A stretch of DNA of 10,844 nucleotides from JAEUJM01 sp044221555 (GTDB taxonomy: Bacteria > Actinomycetota > Acidimicrobiia > Acidimicrobiales > DATDAH01). The first letter of the stretch is position 1. Each line of letters begins with the position of its first letter. The notes under the pieces are model-generated. The model made no database searches, was not told the DNA's origin, and saw nothing but the letters and a program-made list of their open reading frames with translations. The translations under genes and the position numbers were made by a program. Shown piece by piece: positions 1 to 5,848 of this stretch. The DNA lies in assembly GCA_044221555.1 (NCBI GenBank), contig JBGAOY010000050.1, forward strand, positions 1-10,844, written 5' to 3'.

Positions 1-683
1 AGGAAGGTCGCCACCGCGCCGATGCCGATGATGCCGATCCCCTGGAATGAGCCAGGCACACTCGCGGCTTGTTCGAGGGCCTCAGCGATGGTATCCAGCC
101 CGAGGAAGACGAGCAAGCCTGCGGTGACCGCCATCAGGAAGGTCATCCATTGCCTACCAAGCGTTCTGAGGGCAGGGAACCAAAAGATGCCAAGGAAGAC
201 AGGGATGACGCCCACGTAAAGACCGATCAACGCGAAGGACCAGAAGGACGCGCTGTTTGGTTCAGGGGTCCCGAAGGCGACTGGGATTTCGAGATTGAAG
301 GGAATGGCGTTGGAGGTAAAAAGCGTGATCGCATACGCCTCGCCATAATTCCAGGGATAGTTGATTCGGACGACTGCGCGTCCCAGCCGCGGGATGGTCG
401 CATCGGGTGTGACTTCAATCGGCCATACTGCCGAATTGATGATGGTCTGGGCAAGTGTGATATCCTGCAGGCTGGTGTTTTGCACGTAGATTTCGATGAG
501 TTCGTCTTTGAGGATGTATCGTTCAATCGTCAGCGCTTCAACCGGGACGGGAGATTCGAGATCCAGCCCTCCGCCTGTGGAGAGGAAGAGCGCGATTACT
601 CCAGCGAGGAGAATGACTGGGACGAGGAGCAGGATGAGGGTCCGAAAGGTGAAGCGATTGGTTTCTGTCGTTTGTTGAGTCAT
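1..683 (-). CDS. Membrane protein, possible ZIP-family metal transporter (3' end outside window)
   Basis: An open frame starts at the ATG at 683 and runs leftward without a stop through the window edge, giving 227 complete codons. Visible parts: a cytoplasmic N-terminus, a membrane segment at about residues 14-34, an extracytoplasmic beta-rich domain at about 45-140, then membrane segments at about 148-170 and 180-198 and the start of a third after about 212. The stretch GLLVFLGLDTIAEALEQA (residues 189-206), a membrane helix carrying Asp and Glu, resembles ZIP metal transporters. That assignment rests on memory of the family, and the diagnostic His-rich helices would lie outside the window. 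The start is supported by AGAGG six bases upstream, overlapping the stop of the multicopper oxidase. The 9-base gap suggests an operon, which fits a metal-handling role. Base composition matches the oxidase and not the rest of the window. Confidence 0.72.
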   Translation of the reverse strand, partial: MTQQTTETNRFTFRTLILLLVPVILLAGVIALFLSTGGGLDLESPVPVEALTIERYILKDELIEIYVQNTSLQDITLAQTIINSAVWPIEVTPDATIPRLGRAVVRINYPWNYGEAYAITLFTSNAIPFNLEIPVAFGTPEPNSASFWSFALIGLYVGVIPVFLGIFWFPALRTLGRQWMTFLMAVTAGLLVFLGLDTIAEALEQAASVPGSFQGIGIIGIGAVATF

Positions 684-692
684 GATGTGCCT

Positions 693-1193
693 CTATTCTG
701 TCACTTCGAACATGCCATTCCAGCCGAGTTCCGCAAACTCTGTTACATGCGCATGAAACATATACATGCCAGGATATTTGTACGTAAATTCTAGAATGCC
801 GCGCTGGGCCTGACCTTGAATGATCGTATCTGTGAATTCGGCAGGTGTAAGATTTGTGCCTGTAGGGTAGTAGTTGAAGAAGTTGGCGTGCAGGTGAAAC
901 GAGTTGAGCAGGTCGAATTCCAAAATATTCACGAGATAGATGCGAACGCTTTCGCCTACTTTGATTTTGATGGGATGATTTTGGTAATAAAACGGGATTG
1001 CGTTGACTGCGTAAAAATCGTTTGCGTCGTCGAAGTCCACATCGAAGCCGCTCATGACCATGATCATTTCATGATCCACGCGCGGACGACCGTCCTTTGG
1101 GTCAACGATAAACGCCCCATAGAGTCCTTTTGCGATGTGACGTGCAAGCGGGAAAACATGACAATGATAGAGGTGGAGATTCCGTACAATCCC
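693..1193 (-). CDS. Multicopper oxidase, C-terminal fragment (5' end lost at junction)
   Basis: This is 166 residues of a multicopper oxidase ending at the stop at 693-695. Three copper-ligand motifs are visible. HLYHCHVFPLARH, near the start of the fragment, has the HCH triad plus a downstream His; its Cys is expected to be a type 1 copper ligand. SFHLHANFF supplies an HxH pair. MFHAHVTEFAELGWNGMFEV, close to the C-terminus, supplies the last HxH. The last domain has HAH and not HCH, so it lacks a type 1 site. That layout fits two-domain oxidases with the type 1 copper in domain 1. Copper nitrite reductases normally show HCA at the Cys motif, so oxidase is preferred. The homology stops at GIVRN (1193-1179). 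Upstream the frame stays open only as the antisense shadow of the phosphatase gene, so the N-terminal domain is missing. The next gene downstream is the possible metal transporter. Confidence 0.85.
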   Translation of the reverse strand, partial: GIVRNLHLYHCHVFPLARHIAKGLYGAFIVDPKDGRPRVDHEMIMVMSGFDVDFDDANDFYAVNAIPFYYQNHPIKIKVGESVRIYLVNILEFDLLNSFHLHANFFNYYPTGTNLTPAEFTDTIIQGQAQRGILEFTYKYPGMYMFHAHVTEFAELGWNGMFEVTE

Positions 1194-1205
1194 CTGATCG
1201 ACGTT
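1185..1205. other. Junction between two unrelated sequences (probable assembly chimera)
   Basis: Left of about 1193 the DNA has moderate GC. Right of about 1194 it is strongly GC-rich with G/C-ending codons. The minus-strand oxidase and the plus-strand phosphatase both lose recognisable homology within a few bases of this point: the oxidase is recognisable up to GIVRN, and the phosphatase from about IDVLVLCSGN. A head-to-head loss of two 5' ends with no mobile element, repeat or att-like site suggests an artificial join. A real recombination scar cannot be excluded from sequence alone. Confidence 0.8.
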
Positions 1206-1760
1206 CTCGTGCTCTGCTCCGGCAACATCTGTCGTTCGCCCATGGCCGAGGCCTTCCTGGCCTACCAGATGGCGACGCGCAACATCCCCGGGCGGGTGTC
1301 GTCGGCGGGCCTGTTCAAGGACGGGCAGCCGGCGTCGGCGCACGGGGTCACCGTGGCCGGCCGCAAGGGCCACGACCTGTCCCGCCACCGGAGCCGGGTG
1401 ATGAGCGCCGAGATGCTGCGTGAGGCCGACCTCATCCTCGGCATGGAGCGCATGCACGTGCGCGAGGCGGTGGTGCTGGCCAACGACGTCGCACCTCGGG
1501 CGTTCACGCTGAAGGAGCTGGTACGGCGGGGCCAGGCGGTCGGCCCGCGCCGCCGGGACGAGCCCATCGAGGACTGGATCGCGCGTGCCGCCGAGGGCCG
1601 CCGCGCCACCGACCACCTCGGTGCGTCCGCGGCCGACGACGTGGCCGACCCCATCGGTCGCTCGATCGAGCACTACGAGCGCACCGCGGCCGAGCTCGAC
1701 GGGTTGGTGCACCAGCTCAGTGATCTGTTGTGGCCGGTGCCGGCCACGGTGCCGGGGTGA
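1194..1760 (+). CDS. Low-molecular-weight protein tyrosine phosphatase family protein (5' end uncertain)
   Basis: The active-site P-loop CSGNICRS fits the family signature C-x5-R-S/T; counting from 1194, the nucleophile is Cys8 and the phosphate-binding residue Arg14. SSAGL follows, and the catalytic-acid loop is ADPIG (Asp152) near the C-terminus. The family removes phosphate from phosphotyrosine; arsenate-reductase relatives share the fold. Length is about 188 residues against roughly 150 for typical members. The extra is a charged insert at about 110-145, before the Asp loop, which I recall from actinobacterial homologues. The true start is probably lost at the junction: the first strand IDVLVLC begins about where the foreign DNA ends, and CTG at 1194 is the first candidate codon. 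ATGs at 1158 and 1164 are in frame but lie in DNA antisense to the oxidase. GTG at 1209 would delete most of the first beta strand. rpiB follows after 30 bases. Confidence 0.85.
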   Translation: MIDVLVLCSGNICRSPMAEAFLAYQMATRNIPGRVSSAGLFKDGQPASAHGVTVAGRKGHDLSRHRSRVMSAEMLREADLILGMERMHVREAVVLANDVAPRAFTLKELVRRGQAVGPRRRDEPIEDWIARAAEGRRATDHLGASAADDVADPIGRSIEHYERTAAELDGLVHQLSDLLWPVPATVPG

Positions 1761-1790
1761 CCCGGTGACCACCCCCAGGGACGGAGCGGC

Positions 1791-2231
1791 ATGAGGGTCG
1801 CCATCGGCTCCGACCACGCCGGGTACCGGCTCAAGTGCCATCTGGTCGCCGTGCTGGCCGACCTGGGTCACGACGTGGCCGATCACGGCACCGACAGCGA
1901 GGCGTCGGTCGACTACCCGCCGATCTGCGCGGCGGTCGGTCGGGCGGTCGCCGCGGGCGATGCCGACCGGGGCATCGTGCTCGGCGGCAGCGGCCAGGGC
2001 GAGCAGATCGCGGCCAACAAGGTCGACGGTGTCCGCGCCGCGCTGTGCAACGATCTGTACACCGCCCGGCTGTCGCGTGAGCACAACGACGCCAACGTGT
2101 TGTCGATGGGGGGCCGGATCGTCGCCGACGGCCTGGCCACCGAGATCCTCACGCTGTGGCTGGGCACCGAGTTCCAGGGTGGCCGCCACGAGCGCCGCCT
2201 CGCGCAGATCACCGACATCGAACGCAGCTGA
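1791..2231 (+). CDS. rpiB: Ribose-5-phosphate isomerase B
   Basis: Interconverts ribose 5-phosphate and ribulose 5-phosphate in the non-oxidative pentose phosphate pathway, in the cytoplasm. The 146-residue protein has the usual RpiB length and landmarks: the N-terminal strand MRVAIGSDHAGY with the phosphate/sugar-binding Asp-His pair (residues 8-9), the loop GGSGQGEQIAANKV (65-78), and SREHNDANVLSMGGR (95-109). In the loop, Ser67 stands where E. coli-type enzymes have the catalytic Cys, and Glu71 is the probable base. This GGSGxGEQ form is the actinobacterial (Mycobacterium-type) version, so it is expected and not a defect. The ATG at 1791 is preceded by ACGGAG at 1781-1786. It sits 30 bases after the phosphatase stop and 32 bases before glyA, so the three are probably one transcript. 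Confidence 0.95.
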   Translation: MRVAIGSDHAGYRLKCHLVAVLADLGHDVADHGTDSEASVDYPPICAAVGRAVAAGDADRGIVLGGSGQGEQIAANKVDGVRAALCNDLYTARLSREHNDANVLSMGGRIVADGLATEILTLWLGTEFQGGRHERRLAQITDIERS

Positions 2232-2263
2232 CCCCCCGCCCCGCCCCCGAAAGGCCGGTCCCG

Positions 2264-3502
2264 ATGACCTTCAGCACCGACCGCGACGACGAGCTGTTCG
2301 CGATGATCGACCGGGAGGTCGATCGCCAGACCACCACCATCCAGCTGATCGCCAGCGAGAACTTCACCTCGCCGGCGGTGATGGAGGCCACCGGCTCGGT
2401 CCTCACCAACAAGTACAGCGAGGGGTACCCCGGCAAGCGGTACTACGGCGGCAACCAGTTCGTGGACGAGGTGGAGGACCTGGCCCGTGAGCGGGTCAAG
2501 GCGCTCTTCGGCGCCGAGCACGCCAACGTCCAGCCCCACTCGGGGGCCAACGCCAACATCGCGGCCTACCTCGCGCTCATCGAGCCGGGCGACACCGTGA
2601 TGGGCATGTCGCTCGACCACGGCGGCCACCTCACCCACGGCTCGCCGGTGAACCTCAGCGGGCAGCTCTACCACTTCGTGCCGTACGGCCTGACCCCGAG
2701 CGACGAGCGCCTCGACTACGACGCCATCCTGGAGAAGGCGCTCGAGTGCCGGCCGAAGCTGATCGTCGCCGGCGCCACCGCGTACTCCCGGATCATCGAC
2801 CCCGAGGCGTTCCGCCGCATCGCCGACGAGGTGGGTGCGCTGTTCCTCTTCGACGCCGCCCACATCGCCGGGCTCATCGCCGGCGGCGCCCACCCCAATC
2901 CCGTGCCCCACGCCGACGTGGTCACCTTCACCACGCACAAGACGCTGCGGGGGCCGCGGGGCGGGTGCATCCTCAGCCGGGCCGAGCTCGGCCCCGCCAT
3001 CGACAAGGCGATCTTCCCAGGCCTGCAGGGTGGGCCGCTCGAGCACGTCATCGCGGCCAAGGCCGTGGCGTTCCGAGAGGCGGCCGAGCCCGCGTTCGCC
3101 GACTACGCCCGCCGCATCGTCGACAACGCCGCCGCGCTGGCCGAGGCCCTCGGCCGTGAGGGGTTCCGCCTGGTGTCGGGTGGCACCGACAACCACCTGA
3201 TGCTGGTCGACCTGCGCCCGTTCGACGAGGACCTCACCGGCAAGGAGGCCCAGACGGTCCTCGACCGGGCGGGGATCACGCTCAACAAGAACACGGTGCC
3301 GGACGACCCGCGGTCGCCGTTCGTCACCAGCGGTGTCCGCATCGGCACCCCGTCGGTGACCACCCAGGGGATGGGCGAGCCCGAGATGTCGATCATCGCC
3401 GCGTTGATCGCCCGGGCCCTGCGCCACCGCGACGACGACGCCGAGTTGGCCGCCGTGCACGACGAGGTGGGCACGCTCTGCTCGAAGTTCCCGCCCTACT
3501 GA
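2264..3502 (+). CDS. glyA: Serine hydroxymethyltransferase
   Basis: PLP enzyme converting serine plus tetrahydrofolate to glycine plus 5,10-methylene-tetrahydrofolate, the main source of one-carbon units. The 412-residue protein is full length for a bacterial SHMT. Visible landmarks: LIASENFTSP (28-37), the substrate-binding SEGYPGKRYYGG (52-63), HSGANANIAAY (92-102), DAAHIAGLIAGG (197-208) with the Asp that pairs with the PLP ring nitrogen, and TTHKTLRGPRGG (223-234), where Lys226 forms the PLP Schiff base. SGVRIGTPSVTTQGM near the C-terminus contains the carboxylate-binding Arg. The frame is open upstream to 2156 inside rpiB, but the ATG at 2264 is chosen because it matches the family N-terminus and GAAAGG lies at 2249-2254, nine bases upstream. 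Confidence 0.97.
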   Translation: MTFSTDRDDELFAMIDREVDRQTTTIQLIASENFTSPAVMEATGSVLTNKYSEGYPGKRYYGGNQFVDEVEDLARERVKALFGAEHANVQPHSGANANIAAYLALIEPGDTVMGMSLDHGGHLTHGSPVNLSGQLYHFVPYGLTPSDERLDYDAILEKALECRPKLIVAGATAYSRIIDPEAFRRIADEVGALFLFDAAHIAGLIAGGAHPNPVPHADVVTFTTHKTLRGPRGGCILSRAELGPAIDKAIFPGLQGGPLEHVIAAKAVAFREAAEPAFADYARRIVDNAAALAEALGREGFRLVSGGTDNHLMLVDLRPFDEDLTGKEAQTVLDRAGITLNKNTVPDDPRSPFVTSGVRIGTPSVTTQGMGEPEMSIIAALIARALRHRDDDAELAAVHDEVGTLCSKFPPY

Positions 3503-3530
3503 CCGGCCCCCGTCGGCCGACCATGGAGGG

Positions 3531-5255
3531 GTGAACCGCCTCTCCCCGCGCGCCCGGCGGGCACTCGTGGTCGTGGCCCTGGGGGCGGTGGCGTACCTGG
3601 TGTTCTGTGGCGTGTGGTTGGCCATGGCCCGCCGCGAGGCGCGGGCCGGCACCGAGCAGCTCCGCCAGATCAGGGAGGACCCCGACCCGAGGGAGTTGCT
3701 CGACGGCACGGCCCTGCCCGTCATCGAGTCGGCGCAGCGCGACTTCGAGTCGGCCCGGGACCGGGCCCGCTCGCCCCTGCTGGCGCCGCTGCGCACGATG
3801 CCCCTCGTCGGCCGCCAGATCGACTCGTTCGGGTCGATCTCCGCGGCAGCCGGGAAGATCGCGGGGATCTCGCTGGAGGGTGCCCAGGCGGCCCGGCGTG
3901 AGCTCGGTGGTGACATCCCGCCTGGGGCCGAGCGGGTGCAGACGCTGCGCGACCTGGCCGACATCGCCGAGCTCACCTCGGCCCGGGTGGCCACCATCCC
4001 GCTGGGACCGTCCTCCGGCCTCATCGGCCCCGTGGCCAACGCCCGTTCGGACTTCGCGGCCGAGAAGGACAGCGTCGAGCTGGCCCTGCTCTACACCCGT
4101 GATGCGGCGCGCGCTCTCGCGGACGTGATGGACGGCCCGTCCTCGTACCTGCTCGTCGCCGGCAACAACGCCGAGATGCGGGCCAGCTCGGGCATGTTCC
4201 TGTCGGTCGGTCTCCTGGAGTTCGAGGACGGGCGGCTCCAGCTGTCGGGACTGGAGAGCTCGGCCGACCTCCACCTCGACACCGGTGTGCCGTACCGCGA
4301 CCGCGACATGGAGGCGCTGTGGGGCTTCGCCCACCCGAACCGCGAATGGCGCAACCTCGTGCTGTCGCCCCGGTTCCCGGCCAGCGCCGAGATGGCCACC
4401 CGCATGTGGCGGGCGGCGGGGCGCCCGGCGGTCGACGGCGTGCTCGCGGTGGACGTGATCGCCCTGCGGGCGCTGCTCGAGGCCACCGGGCCCGTGCAGG
4501 TGGGCGACGAGAGGGTGGACGCGGAAGGCGTGCAGCAGTTGCTGTTGCACGACCAGTACCTGGACGACCCCGATCAGCAGGCCCGTCGAGATCGCCTGTC
4601 CGAGGTCGCCCGCTCGGTGCTCGAGGCGTTCGACGGAAGCTCGCCCGACCTACCGGCGCTCGCCGACGGCCTGCGGGACGCGGTGGCCGCCCGTCACCTG
4701 ATGCTGTGGTCGCGCGACGACCGCTCGCAGTTGGCGTGGGAGCAGGCGGGAATCAGCGGGTCGGTCGGCCGTCACGACGTGCTCCTGGGGCTCTTGAACC
4801 GCGGCGGCAACAAGCTCGACCAGTACCAGTCCGTCCGGTCGAGCGTGCGCACCCGCGAGGTGGTGGAGGGCACGGTGGTGTCGCTCCACGTGATCGTCAC
4901 CAACGAGGTGCCCGACGGCGAGCCCACCTACATCGCCGGTGAAGGCGAGTACGGCCGCTACGACGGCTATCTGGCGCTGACCATGCCGCACCGCTCGGCG
5001 CTGGTCGACACCTCCCAGAGCATCGCCGTCACCGCGGGAGCCGATGGCGAGAGCCGCGTCCTGGCCATCCCCGCGGTGATCTCACAGGGTGACACCATCG
5101 AGTGGAACGTGTCGTTCGTGGTCCCCCGGGGCGTCGACAGCATCACCATCGGGCCCTCGGCCCGTGTCCCTCACATCGAGTGGTGGGGGCCGGACGGGCT
5201 GCGGTGGAACGACCGGGACACCCCGCGCCAAGAGGTTCCCCTCGAATCGCCCTGA
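3531..5255 (+). CDS. Membrane-anchored DUF4012 protein
   Basis: A 574-residue protein with one N-terminal membrane segment (about 11-31) behind the basic stretch RARR, so the bulk is predicted outside the cytoplasm. Residues about 35-200 are mostly helical and charged. The DUF4012 signature runs from about 205: SYLLVAGNNAEMRASSGMF followed by SVGLLEFEDGRLQL. The C-terminal part (from about 435) is beta-rich (REVVEGTVVSLHVIVTN, then DTIEWNVSFVVPRGVDS). The molecular function of DUF4012 is unknown. Members are common in Gram-positive and other bacteria, often near surface-polysaccharide genes; that is recall, consistent with the right half of this window. Start: the GTG at 3531 is the only in-frame start that keeps the whole membrane anchor. 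The purine-rich GGAGGG at 3525-3530 touches it directly, leaving an unusually short spacer. glyA ends 28 bases upstream. Confidence 0.85.
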   Translation: MNRLSPRARRALVVVALGAVAYLVFCGVWLAMARREARAGTEQLRQIREDPDPRELLDGTALPVIESAQRDFESARDRARSPLLAPLRTMPLVGRQIDSFGSISAAAGKIAGISLEGAQAARRELGGDIPPGAERVQTLRDLADIAELTSARVATIPLGPSSGLIGPVANARSDFAAEKDSVELALLYTRDAARALADVMDGPSSYLLVAGNNAEMRASSGMFLSVGLLEFEDGRLQLSGLESSADLHLDTGVPYRDRDMEALWGFAHPNREWRNLVLSPRFPASAEMATRMWRAAGRPAVDGVLAVDVIALRALLEATGPVQVGDERVDAEGVQQLLLHDQYLDDPDQQARRDRLSEVARSVLEAFDGSSPDLPALADGLRDAVAARHLMLWSRDDRSQLAWEQAGISGSVGRHDVLLGLLNRGGNKLDQYQSVRSSVRTREVVEGTVVSLHVIVTNEVPDGEPTYIAGEGEYGRYDGYLALTMPHRSALVDTSQSIAVTAGADGESRVLAIPAVISQGDTIEWNVSFVVPRGVDSITIGPSARVPHIEWWGPDGLRWNDRDTPRQEVPLESP

Positions 5256-5280
5256 TCGGTCCGGCGTGGGGGTTCTTGAG

Positions 5281-5322
5281 CACCCCGAGTGGGAGAACGG
5301 AGAATTTTTCCCACTCAGGGTG
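5281..5322. repeat. Long inverted repeat upstream of the LPXTG gene
   Basis: The arms are GAGTGGGA (5287-5294) and TCCCACTC (5309-5316), a perfect 8-base match. After one mismatch it extends by five more pairs (5281-5285 with 5318-5322). The 14-base loop is A/T-richer than its surroundings and contains the T-run, so the T's do not follow the stem as in a normal intrinsic terminator. It lies 26 bases after the DUF4012 stop and 70 bases before the small secreted-protein start. It could be a protein-binding operator, a leader hairpin or a poor terminator. Confidence 0.6.
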
Positions 5323-5392
5323 GCGGAGCGAGCCATGCCGGTGTACGGTGACTCACAGAGAACAGACCACGACCTGCAAAAGGATCGTCACC

Positions 5393-5683
5393 ATGGCTGC
5401 GCAACTTGAGCGAATTCCTTCGATCAGCCCCCTCCGGGCGATCCTGGCGGCCGGCGGGCTCGCTCTGCTCCTCCTGCTCGGAGTGGCAGGCCCCGCTGCG
5501 GCCCAGACCGACTACCCACCGCAGAACACGAGCACGTCGGTGCTGAACAACGAGGTGAACAACCTGCCCCGCACCGGCAGCGACAGCACCGAGGTGCTGG
5601 TGCTCGTGGGCGCAGGCGTCCTGGTCGCCGGCACGGGCCTCGTGCTCGTCGCCAAGCGCCAGCACGCCAAGCACGCCGCCTGA
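5393..5683 (+). CDS. Very small secreted LPXTG-anchored surface protein
   Basis: A 96-residue protein that is almost entirely targeting signals. N-terminal signal peptide: Arg7 and Arg15, hydrophobic core about 16-33, probable cleavage after GPAAA (residue 37). C-terminal sorting signal: LPRTG at 58-62, a hydrophobic stretch at about 67-87, then a basic tail with K88, R89 and K93. If signal peptidase and sortase cut as expected, the wall-linked product is residues 38-61, about 24 residues rich in Asn, Thr and Ser with no Cys. Function is unknown; a wall-surface peptide, a pilus-like unit or a scaffold are all possible. Start: AAAAGGA at 5378-5384 sits eight bases before the ATG at 5393. A longer frame upstream exists but would put a non-signal extension before the signal peptide. 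No sortase gene lies in the window. A strong hairpin follows 57 bases after the stop. Confidence 0.85.
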   Translation: MAAQLERIPSISPLRAILAAGGLALLLLLGVAGPAAAQTDYPPQNTSTSVLNNEVNNLPRTGSDSTEVLVLVGAGVLVAGTGLVLVAKRQHAKHAA

Positions 5684-5740
5684 CCCACCCACGGGGGGTG
5701 CGGCGAACACCCCCCCCGAACGGTCTATGCACCCTGGAAC

Positions 5741-5774
5741 TGAACAGGGCGCCCCTCACGGGGCGCCCTGTTCA
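5741..5774 (+). terminator. Strong intrinsic-type hairpin after the LPXTG gene
   Basis: Perfect 15-base-pair stem (5741-5755 with 5760-5774) and the four-base loop TCAC. There is no long T-tract after it, which is common in high-GC actinobacteria. Because the stem is symmetrical and sits between convergent genes, it may act in both directions. Confidence 0.8.
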
Positions 5775-5804
5775 CGTTCTGCGGTCACTGCGACGACGTG
5801 GTGC

Positions 5805-5836
5805 GGGTGGCCCGCCCCGCTCGGGACGGGCCACCC
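5805..5836 (-). terminator. Hairpin after the minus-strand glycosidase gene
   Basis: Ten perfect base pairs (5805-5814 with 5827-5836), one mismatch, then three inner pairs and a four-base loop. It begins 13 bases beyond the glycosidase stop at 5849-5851, as expected for that gene's terminator. The C-run lies on the plus strand and there is no T-tract. Confidence 0.7.
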
Positions 5837-5848
5837 CCACCGTGGCGC

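Noticed and set aside
69..794. Plus-strand open frame of 241 codons
   Set aside because: It is antisense to the membrane-protein gene and the oxidase end. Its product is highly charged with no motif, while the minus strand gives a coherent membrane protein.
816..1193. Plus-strand upstream extension of the phosphatase frame, including ATGs at 1158 and 1164
   Set aside because: This DNA is antisense to the oxidase, whose copper motifs are clear. The extension has no phosphatase homology and no good ribosome-binding site.
1960..2010. RpiB active-site Cys replaced by Ser as a possible inactivation
   Set aside because: The GGSGxGEQIAANKV loop is the normal form in Mycobacterium-type RpiB, which uses a Glu base, so the enzyme is expected to be active.
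1194..2189. N-terminal extension of the multicopper oxidase frame on the minus strand
   Set aside because: The frame stays open past 1193 only because high-GC DNA has few stops. The added residues are antisense to the phosphatase and rpiB and show no cupredoxin motif.
1913..4039. Long open frame on the minus strand, 708 codons
   Set aside because: It is antisense to rpiB, glyA and the DUF4012 gene. Its translation is low-complexity Arg/Gly/Val/His-rich, as expected from reading high-GC codons backwards, and it shows no family motif.
3393..4550. Minus-strand open frame of 385 codons
   Set aside because: It is antisense to the end of glyA and the DUF4012 gene, and its composition is typical of a shadow frame.
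5321..5350. Possible promoter for the LPXTG gene with TACGGT at 5344-5349 as -10
   Set aside because: The hexamer fits TAnnnT, but nothing like TTGACA lies at the right distance, so chance is likely.
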